A stretch of 64,000 bases of DNA from Bacteroidota bacterium (lineage in GTDB: Bacteria; Bacteroidota; Bacteroidia; Bacteroidales; UBA12077): the NCBI GenBank assembly GCA_020444275.1, contig JAHLLG010000001.1:1321976-1385975 (forward strand), in the 5' to 3' direction. The number at the start of each line of letters is the position of its first letter. The first letter of the stretch is position 1. Of the stretch, positions 38,801-47,171 are shown in pieces. The position numbers were made by a program, and so were the translations under genes. A model generated the notes under the pieces. It was not told the origin of the DNA. It made no database searches and worked only from the letters and a program-made list of their open reading frames with translations.

Positions 38801-39478
38801 ATGAGAATTGATATTATAACCGTTTTACCTGAATTACTGGAAAGTCCGTTAAACCATAGCATTATTAAACGAGCACAACTGAAAGGACACGTTGATATAT
38901 ATATTCATAATTTAAGAGACTATTCCACCAATAAACACAAAAATGTAGACGATTATGCATTCGGTGGTGATGCGGGTATGGTAATGATGATTGAACCTAT
39001 TGACAGGGCCATATCCGCTCTAAAGCAGCAGAGAGACTATGATGAGATTATTTATACATCACCAGATGGTATAAAATACAATCAGCAAGAGGCCAATAAA
39101 TTAGCAACATACAATAATATAATCATTTTATGTGGTCATTATAAAGGAATCGACCAACGCATTCGCGATCATATTATAACAAAAGAAATATCTATTGGCG
39201 ATTATGTGTTAACCGGAGGTGAGTTAGCTGCTGCAATTATTGTCGATAGTGTTGTGCGTTTATTACCTGGTGCTATTTCTGATGAAACTTCTGCTTTAAC
39301 CGATTCGTTTCAGGATAATCTGTTAGCACCGCCTGTTTATACCCGACCTGCTAATTATAAAGGGTTGAAAGTTCCGGATGTCTTGCTTTCAGGTAACTTC
39401 AAGGAAATCGATAAATGGAAGGAAGAGCAATCTTTGCAGAGAACAAAAAAGTTGCGTCCAGACTTATTAAATGAATAG
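38801..39478 (+). CDS. trmD: tRNA (guanine-N1)-methyltransferase
   Basis: Methylates G37 next to the anticodon using SAM, preventing frameshifts. 225 residues; the trefoil-knot SPOUT motifs are all present: [14 protein letters not shown] (~48-61), [13 protein letters not shown] (~106-118) and [14 protein letters not shown] (~128-141), with the catalytic Asp in the C-terminal part ([13 protein letters not shown]). It is not in the usual rpsP-rimM-trmD-rplS operon here but stands alone with its own -7 box. Confidence 0.96.
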   Translation: MRIDIITVLPELLESPLNHSIIKRAQLKGHVDIYIHNLRDYSTNKHKNVDDYAFGGDAGMVMMIEPIDRAISALKQQRDYDEIIYTSPDGIKYNQQEANKLATYNNIIILCGHYKGIDQRIRDHIITKEISIGDYVLTGGELAAAIIVDSVVRLLPGAISDETSALTDSFQDNLLAPPVYTRPANYKGLKVPDVLLSGNFKEIDKWKEEQSLQRTKKLRPDLLNE

Positions 39479-39493
39479 TTAATTGCTAATAAC

Positions 39494-39524
39494 TTGAATG
39501 TAAGCAAGTTGTTTTGTAATTTTG
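39494..39524 (+). promoter_or_regulatory. Promoter of the AraC-family gene
   Basis: TTG (39494-39496), 20-base spacer, TAATTTTG (39517-39524); ATG 22 bases downstream. Both elements and spacing match the Bacteroidota consensus. Confidence 0.6.
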
Positions 39525-39545
39525 TTCATGTTATGAGTACATACT

Positions 39546-40421
39546 ATGAACAAGCTTTTGAAACAATATGATGGAGAAAAATTCTTTGGTTGTTATGAGG
39601 TTCATAATTTGCTAAAAAGTTATATAAGCAATTATACCTACTTTACCATATCCAATAAGCGTTTGAGCGATACTTTTTTGCATCCTTTCCCTAACGGGAA
39701 TATAGAAATTTACCTGCACGTAAATAAGAGTAACTTAATTATTCGAAGATCAAATCAAGATAAAAGTTATACTTGTTTTTTGGTCGGGCTTTTCGATCTA
39801 AAAGAAAGTTCAATGATTAAACCACAAACAGAAAATGATTTGTATCGTTGTGTTTTAGTATCTATAAAACTAGGAGATATTTTAAAATTTCTAAATATGC
39901 CACTGTATGCATTAAGAAATAAAATATATAATTTATTCGAAGTGTGGCAAGAGAAAGGCACAGTGCTAGAAAGAAAGATTAGCAGATGCGAAGAGATACA
40001 ACAGATTGTTGTTTACCTAAATCAGTTTTTTATTGATAACCTTAATAATAATTTAGATTATAAAAGAAAAAAGATAAGCGAGATACTGCATTTTTGTGCA
40101 GCGAAACAAAATATACTTACTGTAGATGAAATATGTAAATCACTAAAAATATCTTACAGGTCGTTTCATAGAATATTTACATCCGAAATTGGAATGTGTC
40201 CTAAAGAATATCTGGAAATAATTCGTTTTAATAGGGTATGTAAATTGTTAAATAAGTTTCCTGATATTGAGTGGACTGATTTAGTATATTCATGTGGTTA
40301 CTATGATCAATCACATTTTATTCGCGACTTTAAATCAATTATGAAATGTACTCCGGAAAAATTTATAGAAAAAACGAGCAGCATTTCTTATTTCTCAAGG
40401 CCATTCATTTTTGATAGCTAA
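39546..40421 (+). CDS. AraC-family transcriptional regulator
   Basis: Cytoplasmic regulator of 291 residues. The N-terminal ~160 residues resemble a cupin-like sensing domain (TFLHPFPNGNIEIYLHV), and the C-terminal ~185-285 is a two-HTH AraC DNA-binding domain: LTVDEICKSLKISYRSFHRIFTSEIGMCPKEYLEIIRFNRV, then WTDLVYSCGYYDQSHFIRDFKSIMKCTPEKF. The ligand is unknown. An 8-base perfect inverted repeat at 40496-40514, before the next gene, is a candidate site. Confidence 0.88.
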   Translation: MNKLLKQYDGEKFFGCYEVHNLLKSYISNYTYFTISNKRLSDTFLHPFPNGNIEIYLHVNKSNLIIRRSNQDKSYTCFLVGLFDLKESSMIKPQTENDLYRCVLVSIKLGDILKFLNMPLYALRNKIYNLFEVWQEKGTVLERKISRCEEIQQIVVYLNQFFIDNLNNNLDYKRKKISEILHFCAAKQNILTVDEICKSLKISYRSFHRIFTSEIGMCPKEYLEIIRFNRVCKLLNKFPDIEWTDLVYSCGYYDQSHFIRDFKSIMKCTPEKFIEKTSSISYFSRPFIFDS

Positions 40422-40495
40422 CTGTCAGATTTTTACAATACTTAGCGTAAGGATATTCATATATTTACATCCCTAAATTATCTTAAAAACTCTTA

Positions 40496-40514
40496 CTCTG
40501 CAAACATTGCAGAG
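40496..40514. promoter_or_regulatory. Perfect inverted repeat, possible operator
   Basis: CTCTGCAA, ACA, TTGCAGAG. There is no T-run after it, so it is not an intrinsic terminator. It lies 43 bases before the TPR gene and downstream of the AraC-family gene. Confidence 0.4.
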
Positions 40515-40556
40515 ACTGACATTCTTAATTAATAAGAGTTATAATCTAAATTATTT

Positions 40557-42014
40557 ATGATGAGAAAAATGAAATGCACTGGAATTTGTGTACTTGCACT
40601 AATAATGCTTTTTGTAACAAAACTATCTTGTTTTTCGCAAGAAGAGATGCCAATTACCTCTAAATCAAAAGAAGCTGTTAGATTGTATAAAGAAGCCCGA
40701 AACATGAGCGAAAATTTCCTGTTTGATCAAAGTCTTAAAAAGTATGATGAGGCCCTAAAATTAGATCCTGACTTTGCAGTGGCATATCTTAGTAAGTCAG
40801 TTTATGTAGCTGATTATAAAAGTAGAATGAGTAACCTGCACGAGGCAAAAAAAAGAATGGATAATATTTCGGAAGGAGAAAGGTATTTTATTCTTATCCA
40901 TGAAGCTTGGTATAACTCAGAAGAAGATAAGATGTGGAATAATTTGGATAAATTAATAGCAATGTATCCTAATGATAAATATTTAAATAATTTAGCAGGT
41001 GAGTTAAATTATATCTGGCAAAATTATGATAAAGCTTTGGGATACTTTAAAAAATCAGTTGATATTGATAATGATTATGCAGCTGCTATAAACATGTTGG
41101 GATATTCTTATCGGGCTTTAGAAGATTATAAGCAAGCTGAGAAATATTTTAAAAGATACATTACTCTTCTGCCAAATAATGCTGCTCCATATGATTCGTA
41201 TGCAGATTTTTTATTGGCAATGGAGAAATATGATGAGGCAATTCAGTATTATCAAAAGGCTGTTGAAATGAATGATGGTTATTATTATTCGTTACGCCGA
41301 ATTGGTAATATCTATATTCTAAAGGAGGAGTATGATAAAGCACGTGATTTTTTCGTTCAGTTTCAAAATAAAGCTACCAATTTAGGTTCTCAGATGGCTG
41401 CACTTCAAGATATTGCGATAACATACTTATATGAAGAGAATAAAGAGAAGGCTATAAAAACCTTCGATCAATATACGGAACTTGCTCAAAGGAATAACAA
41501 TTCTTATTATGAAGTAACAGCACTTGCCAATAAGGGATTAATTTATTCCTGTTGCGATGATCCTAAGAAGGGGTTGGATTATTATAATAAAGCACTACAA
41601 ATTCTTGAAAATTCAGATCTAACTGAAGTCCAGAAAAACGAATTAAGAATTAATAATGCAATGCTAAAACTGCATGCGTATATTGAGCTCGAAGCATTTG
41701 ATAAATGCGCGGAAGAGCTTGAAAGGTGCAGAAAATTAACAGCTGAATTAAATAATACCTTTGTTGATAACTGGATTAAGATTTTAACTGCCTATAATGA
41801 TCTAAGGCAAGATAACATTGATCAAGCTATTGAAAAATTAGAGAATATCAATGTGAATTATATTATGAAATTATACTACCTCGCATTGGCTTACGAAATG
41901 GATGGCAATTTTGAAAAGGCAAATAAATATTATGCTGAAATGTTAAATACAAAAGAGAGCGGGTTAAATCTGGCATTGTATTATAAACGTGTAAAAGACA
42001 AAGTTAAAGACTAA
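40557..42014 (+). CDS. Exported TPR protein
   Basis: Protein of 485 residues with a signal peptide (LALIMLFVTKLSCFSQ, cleavage near residue 28). The rest is a tetratricopeptide superhelix with at least six recognisable units, e.g. LFDQSLKKYDEALKLDPDFA, NYDKALGYFKKSVDIDNDYA, DYKQAEKYFKRYITLLPNNA and KYDEAIQYYQKAVEMNDGYY. It probably acts as a periplasmic protein-binding scaffold; no enzyme motif is seen. It is followed at 32 bases by a Cys-containing exported protein, probably in one transcript. Confidence 0.82.
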   Translation: MMRKMKCTGICVLALIMLFVTKLSCFSQEEMPITSKSKEAVRLYKEARNMSENFLFDQSLKKYDEALKLDPDFAVAYLSKSVYVADYKSRMSNLHEAKKRMDNISEGERYFILIHEAWYNSEEDKMWNNLDKLIAMYPNDKYLNNLAGELNYIWQNYDKALGYFKKSVDIDNDYAAAINMLGYSYRALEDYKQAEKYFKRYITLLPNNAAPYDSYADFLLAMEKYDEAIQYYQKAVEMNDGYYYSLRRIGNIYILKEEYDKARDFFVQFQNKATNLGSQMAALQDIAITYLYEENKEKAIKTFDQYTELAQRNNNSYYEVTALANKGLIYSCCDDPKKGLDYYNKALQILENSDLTEVQKNELRINNAMLKLHAYIELEAFDKCAEELERCRKLTAELNNTFVDNWIKILTAYNDLRQDNIDQAIEKLENINVNYIMKLYYLALAYEMDGNFEKANKYYAEMLNTKESGLNLALYYKRVKDKVKD

Positions 42015-42046
42015 GGTTAGCTTTTATAATTAATAAAACTATTGTC

Positions 42047-42499
42047 ATGAAAAAGTTTTGGATATATACATTAATGATAGTTATTGTTTTTGCATCAGCC
42101 ACAGGAGTTATCTATAGCTTAACAAAAGCAGATAAAGAAGAATTAATTAAAGAAGTAACCAATGCTACAGAATCAGATCAGTTCTTAGTAAATGCATTTG
42201 TAGCTGATAAAATTACGAATATTCATTTCAAAAGAGAAGAGAATCTGTTTGGAGAATTTGATTTGTATGGTGATGCATATGTAAGTCAAATGTACGATAA
42301 CCATCATTTAAATTGCGGAGTTTCTTGTTGTGATAAATATTGGGAGAAAATAGAGATTACTCCGGTAACCAAAAAGTTTGTGCACCTGCAAGGTACAATG
42401 TGCTATAAAATTATCACTAATGAAGGAATACATTATCATGGAACATACACCATTGCATGCGAATTAAGAAAAAAAGATGATGTGTGGCATATAAAATAA
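42047..42499 (+). CDS. Small exported protein, member of a Cys-containing pair
   Basis: 150 residues with an N-terminal signal or anchor helix (WIYTLMIVIVFASATGVIY). The mature part has six Cys, including CGVSCC, and ends in a beta-rich stretch (GTMCYKIITN, then TYTIACELRKKDDVWHI). It is clearly paralogous to the next gene: both have a KELIKEV/KLIEEV helix, a short T-E-x-x-x-F segment and the same Cys-containing C-terminal strand before a final Trp. Function unknown. Confidence 0.65.
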   Translation: MKKFWIYTLMIVIVFASATGVIYSLTKADKEELIKEVTNATESDQFLVNAFVADKITNIHFKREENLFGEFDLYGDAYVSQMYDNHHLNCGVSCCDKYWEKIEITPVTKKFVHLQGTMCYKIITNEGIHYHGTYTIACELRKKDDVWHIK

Positions 42500-42612
42500 G
42501 ATAAAAAGCGTGTATATCACTTACTGAACTCTAATTTTTAGAGGAGTTGATTTCTGAAATTAAAAGATGTTGGAATAGCTGTTTTAAAAATTGTTAATAA
42601 AAACGTAACACC

Positions 42613-43104
42613 ATGAAAAGAATATTAATAACCGTTTTGTTATTTCTATTCGGGATAATTTTGTTTTCTCAGGAAAACAATGAATTAACCGAGATACAAA
42701 GAAAAAAGTTAATTGAAGAGGTTGCCTGTTTTACAGAGTGTACCGATTTCATTTTATATGTTGATGCCTGTGCTTCATTAATGAAATTATCGTTTAAGAG
42801 TGAGAATTTAGATTTTTATGTTAACGATTATAATAGTTTTTCTCCGTGGAGGGTTGATTTATCAAACCCTGAGTTATTATGTGTGATCTGTAATTGGAAG
42901 TCCCGAAAAATTGATCCGGTGGACACAGAGCATGCTAAAGTTACTGGTAGCTTTAGTTATTGCATTACCGATGCTTCCGGGCTTTCATGTGATGGGAAAA
43001 ACAGTATTATTTGCGAGGTATATAAAACAAAGGAGGGATGGAATATTAGTAATATACAAGAGTTATTGGTTTTAAATAATTATCAGAATGCTAATTTGTA
43101 TTAA
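42613..43104 (+). CDS. Small exported protein, second of a Cys-containing pair
   Basis: 163 residues, signal peptide ending FSQ (~residue 20). It shares with the preceding gene the KKLIEEVACFTECTDFIL opening and the VTGSFSYCITD / SIICEVYKTKEGWNI ending. Eight Cys in the mature part suggest disulfides or metal binding. The 113 bases between the pair contain no terminator that I can recognise. Function unknown. Confidence 0.65.
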   Translation: MKRILITVLLFLFGIILFSQENNELTEIQRKKLIEEVACFTECTDFILYVDACASLMKLSFKSENLDFYVNDYNSFSPWRVDLSNPELLCVICNWKSRKIDPVDTEHAKVTGSFSYCITDASGLSCDGKNSIICEVYKTKEGWNISNIQELLVLNNYQNANLY

Positions 43105-43157
43105 GAAGATTTTTAACCGAATTCATAGTTTTGAATTGTAAATATTAAAGAGACTTT

Positions 43158-43472
43158 TTATAGAAGAAGGCAATCTACAAAATCTGTTATAATATGCAAT
43201 AGTAAGCCAATGGCAACAATGCGTATTTTGGGTATCATTAGTAATAAAATATATACTACTATTGCTATATAGGAGTGAAGAAAGTGAAAGCCTATGCTGC
43301 ATCGATTTGCGTCAAATATTGGATTAGCTAAAAGGTGATCTAAATCGATTAAGTTTGCTGCCAACATTAGGAGTATGGCTTTCCAAAAGTCTTTTTTAAA
43401 GAAGACCAGCGCTATGATAAAAGGCATTGCATAATGCATTCCATAATGGAGAAGTGGTCTGATGAAATCCAT
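43158..43472 (-). CDS. DUF6122-like membrane protein
   Basis: 104 residues, three to four membrane helices. HYGMHYAMPFIIALVFF, the LIDLDHLLANPIFDANRCSIGFH segment with conserved Asp and His residues, and FHFLHSYIAIV are typical of this family, which resembles metal-dependent membrane hydrolases of the YdjM type. Activity unproven. Last gene of a four-gene minus-strand run. Confidence 0.75.
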   Translation of the reverse strand: MDFIRPLLHYGMHYAMPFIIALVFFKKDFWKAILLMLAANLIDLDHLLANPIFDANRCSIGFHFLHSYIAIVVYILLLMIPKIRIVAIGLLLHIITDFVDCLLL

Positions 43473-43502
43473 CTTTTGTATTAATCGAGATTTTAGAATC
43501 TG

Positions 43503-44099
43503 TTATGCACCTTTACGGTTTTGCGGATTTGTACGACTAAAGATACTAATACGTTTCGTTTTCTCGAAGACATTACCTTTTACCTGCCTGATATCTTCAA
43601 CAGTATAAAATGCTTTTGGTCTGATCTCGTGAACAATGCCTATATATTTTTTAAGATCACGTCTGTGTATGGTAGAAAAAAGTAGTTTAACAGAACCTTC
43701 TCTTCCAACGGCATCCATTAATGTAAAACCATAACCGGCCGCTTTTAAGTTTTCTCCAAGTGCATCTTCATATTTTTGCAAGATAACCCGCACAAGAACA
43801 ACACCAATCGATATTTTTTGCTCTAAGTAAATGCCAAAGAAATTTCCCATAGCAAACCCACCGGCAAAAGCAATGTAACAGTAAAAATTATCGAGGTGCT
43901 TCATAATTTGACTAATAGCTGTTAGCCAGATAAGCGATTCGAAAAAGCCAACAATCGGGGCCAGATATTTCATTCCTTTGGCTGCATAAATTAATCTTAT
44001 GGTGCCAATAGTTTGGTCTGTTATTCTGGCCAAGAAAATTAGTAATGGTAAGATTAAATAATTAAATATCGGCGTATCTATTCCTGCAAGAAAATCCAT
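43503..44099 (-). CDS. UPF0316/DUF2179-family membrane protein
   Basis: 198 residues: three N-terminal membrane helices (~10-100, with ARITDQTIGTIRLIYAAKG, GFFESLIWLTAISQIM and AGGFAMGNFFGIYLEQKI) and a soluble C-terminal domain (~105-180) with RRDLKKYIGIVHEIRPKAFYTVEDIR. This is the YebE/UPF0316 arrangement. Function unknown; DUF2179 domains are thought to bind ligands. It precedes the DUF6122-like gene by 30 bases. Confidence 0.85.
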   Translation of the reverse strand: MDFLAGIDTPIFNYLILPLLIFLARITDQTIGTIRLIYAAKGMKYLAPIVGFFESLIWLTAISQIMKHLDNFYCYIAFAGGFAMGNFFGIYLEQKISIGVVLVRVILQKYEDALGENLKAAGYGFTLMDAVGREGSVKLLFSTIHRRDLKKYIGIVHEIRPKAFYTVEDIRQVKGNVFEKTKRISIFSRTNPQNRKGA

Positions 44100-44115
44100 T
44101 ATGAATACTTTTTAG

Positions 44116-44850
44116 TTAATCAAACAATTTGTATGAAACTCCCAGGTTTATTCTAACCTGATACATTTCGTAGTCAATATTAGTAAATTCTTTTTCGAAA
44201 ATACTTTTAAAACCAACATTTAATCTTGCCCAAAAATAAAACTTATGGTTAATGCTATAACGGTAGCCTATAAGAATTCCATAGTCGAATTTATCCAGGT
44301 CATCGTCAAAATTATATTCAATTGTATAGTTGGGTCCCGGGAGTGTTGCATTATCTGTAATGTTCTTATCCGGTGAATAAATGCCGTTAATTCCTTTGGT
44401 TTGAAACCTGCTTTCTAAAATACGACTGTAATAGGCTCCGACTAAGAACCTGCGTCCCTCTTTAAGTTCGTAGAATGCAATAAGCGGAAATTCCACAAAT
44501 CTTAGCTCAATATCGGTTTTAGTATTGCCTGTATAATACTGGGCAGTTCCATCGTTCCAATAAAAGGCCTGACTTACAACATCGGCATCTGATGTAAAAG
44601 CAATTACATGGTAATTTATTTCAAAAGCTAACTGCCATTTCTCATTCAAGTTATATTCACTTCCAATACCTAAAGAAGGATAAAGTTTCGGACTCCAGCT
44701 GGCTCCATCGGGTATATCTGATAAAGGAAACGGAATTGCTCCACCCAGATCAATAGCCAGGTTAGGATACACATTAAATTTTTTATCCTGGGCATGGCTT
44801 GCTAAGTTAAACAGGAGAATTATAAAAATTGAAATAGCTTTTTTTATCAT
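44116..44850 (-). CDS. Outer-membrane beta-barrel protein
   Basis: 244 residues, signal peptide ending SHAQ (~residue 20). Alternating strands such as WQLAFEINYHVIAF, RFLVGAYYSRIL and KFYFWARLNVGFKSIF, with a final aromatic (YKLFD), fit a small OmpA-like or porin-family barrel. It follows the PCMD lipoprotein gene by only 8 bases, so the two may form a surface pair. Confidence 0.75.
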   Translation of the reverse strand: MIKKAISIFIILLFNLASHAQDKKFNVYPNLAIDLGGAIPFPLSDIPDGASWSPKLYPSLGIGSEYNLNEKWQLAFEINYHVIAFTSDADVVSQAFYWNDGTAQYYTGNTKTDIELRFVEFPLIAFYELKEGRRFLVGAYYSRILESRFQTKGINGIYSPDKNITDNATLPGPNYTIEYNFDDDLDKFDYGILIGYRYSINHKFYFWARLNVGFKSIFEKEFTNIDYEMYQVRINLGVSYKLFD

Positions 44851-44858
44851 ATACTCAT

Positions 44859-45911
44859 TTATTCGTAAATTAACTCAAGATTTTCAACAATTAATGTGCT
44901 TCCAACTGCCCCCTTCCAAAGATCACCGCCTTTACTCGATGCAAAAACGACAGTAATGTGCGTTGGTTCTTCATTTGATGTATAACTGAATGGAATTGTA
45001 GTTTGGGTAAGTACATCCTGAGTTGTTGAAGAGAATAATTCTGCTCTCGCAATTTCATATACTTCATTATCAGACCTTTTTTCTAAAATAGCATAAATGG
45101 AGCATTGATCTTCACCTTCAATTTCCGATACCGTAAATCCTCTAAATATATCCGAAGGGTCATTTAACGATGCCTGAATGTATTTTTCTCCAGCCTGGTA
45201 TTTAAACTTAAATTGCATTGCAGTTGGCTTATATTTAAAAGGAGTACCAAAAATTGTAGCTTCTCTTGGGTCCGTAGGATTTGAGGTTGCACCGGCCAGG
45301 TTAAATTTTCCTGTAAAAAGGGTAGCTGCTGCTAAAGGTAATCTTTCTGTAGAATCGGTCATAATTTTAACAAGATTCCCTTCTTCATTTACCAGAGGCT
45401 GCGTTCCATATTGTCCATAAATGCTTGTACCTAAATTTGCAGTTGCCCAGATAGATTTTTCATAAGAAGGTCCTATCTCTTTATAATTAAAACCATTCAT
45501 TCCTTTGTTATCATACCAGATTTCAAAATTTGAGTTTTGTAATTGGTTATGAACAAGGAAAATATACCAATCCTGAAATGTTCCGTCTTCAGCTACGATT
45601 TGAATGTTTTTTACCTCATCCGGATTATTGAATATTATTTCTCCATCTGTAACAGAAGGAATCGCAGCTCCGTCCGATATTTGTATATCTGTAAAAATGC
45701 TTAAGGGAAAATTCACTTCGTATAAGTCATTATCAATGAAAATGTATATGTGCTTTTTTTCTGCGTCAAGTTCAGCATCTTTTACAATAAGATCATCATT
45801 TGATAAGCTGGTTATATCAAAACGTATAATATCTTTATTGCTCGATTGATCATCACTACTGCATCCCATAAGATATAAAAAGGGAATTAATAGTATCCAT
45901 AAATGTTTCAT
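44859..45911 (-). CDS. PCMD-domain surface lipoprotein
   Basis: About 350 residues. The frame is open for 15 codons upstream, but the Met before KHLWILLIPFLYLMGCSS gives a proper lipoprotein signal (lipobox LMGC). The N-terminal beta domain (~30-120) is followed by the PCMD region (~125-345) starting LQNSNFEIWYDN, with TNLG- and PRE-type segments. PCMD is a putative carbohydrate-metabolism domain of Bacteroidota lipoproteins; the substrate is unknown. First gene of the four-gene run ending at 43158. Confidence 0.8.
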   Translation of the reverse strand: MKHLWILLIPFLYLMGCSSDDQSSNKDIIRFDITSLSNDDLIVKDAELDAEKKHIYIFIDNDLYEVNFPLSIFTDIQISDGAAIPSVTDGEIIFNNPDEVKNIQIVAEDGTFQDWYIFLVHNQLQNSNFEIWYDNKGMNGFNYKEIGPSYEKSIWATANLGTSIYGQYGTQPLVNEEGNLVKIMTDSTERLPLAAATLFTGKFNLAGATSNPTDPREATIFGTPFKYKPTAMQFKFKYQAGEKYIQASLNDPSDIFRGFTVSEIEGEDQCSIYAILEKRSDNEVYEIARAELFSSTTQDVLTQTTIPFSYTSNEEPTHITVVFASSKGGDLWKGAVGSTLIVENLELIYE

Positions 45912-46098
45912 AGGTATAAAATTGTGGTTGTTGTAAAAATAGAAAATAAACTTCAATTACTAAGCCAACTTACTAACAGTTTGCATAAATAATAATTAAT
46001 TTAATGGCAACGGTTAATTAGTTACACTTGTTTTGTTTAACGTTTAAACAATAAATGATAAAAAATGTTATACAACTAAAACTAAAATATATAAAATT

Positions 46099-46557
46099 AT
46101 GAAAAGATTAATGTTAATATTTGCTGTGGTTAGCACGTTTTTATGGTCGGGTAAGCTGTTAGCCCAGGATTCTGAAATGTTTATAAAAAAGGATGTTACA
46201 GGAGATTTTGAACAGATTGTTGAAGAAGTTAAGCAGGAATTTAAACAGGTTGGTTTTGGTGTGATAACCGAAATTGATATGGATCAAAAGCTTGAAGAAA
46301 AGCTGGATGTAGATTTAAAACCTTACAAAATATTAGGGGTATGCAATCCGGGATTTGCTTATAAGGCATTACAAGCAGAACCCAATATTGGTGTATTTTT
46401 ACCCTGTAAAGTTATTATTAGACAAATGGATGGTAATAATGTAGAGGTTGTTTCGTCCGATCCGGCCATGCTTATGAAAATGCTTAATAATGAAGAGCTA
46501 AATAAACTGGCCGATGAGGTTTCTGTGAAGATTAAAAAGGCTATTGAAAATATTTAA
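46099..46557 (+). CDS. DUF302-domain exported protein
   Basis: 152 residues with a signal peptide (cleavage near LLAQ). The DUF302 domain covers ~30-150: EEVKQEFKQVGFGVITEIDMDQ, YKILGVCNPGFAYKALQAEPNIGVFLPCKVII and a C-terminal helix. The pair GVCNP and FLPC is conserved in the family. Function unknown. A strong terminator follows, shared with the convergent sodN gene. Confidence 0.88.
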   Translation: MKRLMLIFAVVSTFLWSGKLLAQDSEMFIKKDVTGDFEQIVEEVKQEFKQVGFGVITEIDMDQKLEEKLDVDLKPYKILGVCNPGFAYKALQAEPNIGVFLPCKVIIRQMDGNNVEVVSSDPAMLMKMLNNEELNKLADEVSVKIKKAIENI

Positions 46558-46570
46558 AAAAACAAAAAAG

Positions 46571-46614
46571 AAAGGCTTCCTATCCCGATAGCTATCGGGA
46601 GGAAGCCTTTTTAA
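46571..46614. terminator. Strong bidirectional terminator
   Basis: A long stem, AAAGGCTTCC and TCCCGATAG against ATCGGGA and GGAAGCCTTT, with A/T runs on both sides, between convergent genes. Confidence 0.85.
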
Positions 46615-46616
46615 TC

Positions 46617-47096
46617 TTAATGTTCATGCGTATGAAAATAAGCATGTTCAAAATCGTCAATTGTTGTTCTTAACTTCTCTATATACTGTAGATCTGTTGT
46701 TTGTTTTGCTTTCATTGAATAAACAAGCAGTTCATGCAACAGAGTAAGTCTTTCAATATATTTTGCATACATCTCCTCATTTTCAGGGTCAGTAGGTTTT
46801 ATTCGTTGATGTAAGAAATACTGACTTACAATGTCTTGTAGTTTTTTTGCATGTTCTTCTTTGTTTACCACCCACCGAACAATCTGATTATAATTCGGAA
46901 CTTCTTCTTCAGATAGCTCAATAATCATTTTCATCGATTTCTCGATTGTAGTAATGTGTTCCTTTATCAACTCTATTCTTATGGTGTCTTCGTAAATTCC
47001 ACAAGGGATTTCGCAATGCGCATACGTTTTGGTTGAAAAATTGGTAAGGATTAAAGTGAATAATCCTGCAAATAGTAATCGTTTGTAATTTTTCAT
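46617..47096 (-). CDS. sodN: Nickel superoxide dismutase, exported
   Basis: Dismutates superoxide with a nickel cofactor held by the N-terminal hook. 159 residues: a signal peptide of ~26 residues ends KTYA, and the next residues are HCEIPCGIY (27-35), the nickel-hook consensus HCxxPCGxY. Cleavage after Ala26 by signal peptidase would expose His1, Cys2 and Cys6 directly as nickel ligands. The rest is the expected four-helix bundle. Most characterised SodN are processed by a dedicated SodX protease; none is encoded nearby, and the signal peptide could replace it. Location is inferred to be periplasmic. Confidence 0.9.
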   Translation of the reverse strand: MKNYKRLLFAGLFTLILTNFSTKTYAHCEIPCGIYEDTIRIELIKEHITTIEKSMKMIIELSEEEVPNYNQIVRWVVNKEEHAKKLQDIVSQYFLHQRIKPTDPENEEMYAKYIERLTLLHELLVYSMKAKQTTDLQYIEKLRTTIDDFEHAYFHTHEH

Positions 47097-47171
47097 ATTT
47101 ATTAAGTTTTAATTTGAATTTATCTAATAAGCAATTGTAAATGCATTTTGTTCAGTAGAATATCCATTTTT

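Noticed and set aside
46034..46050. Near-palindrome TGTTTAA-cg-TTTAAACA upstream of the DUF302 gene
   Set aside because: AT-rich and imperfect; expected by chance in this background.
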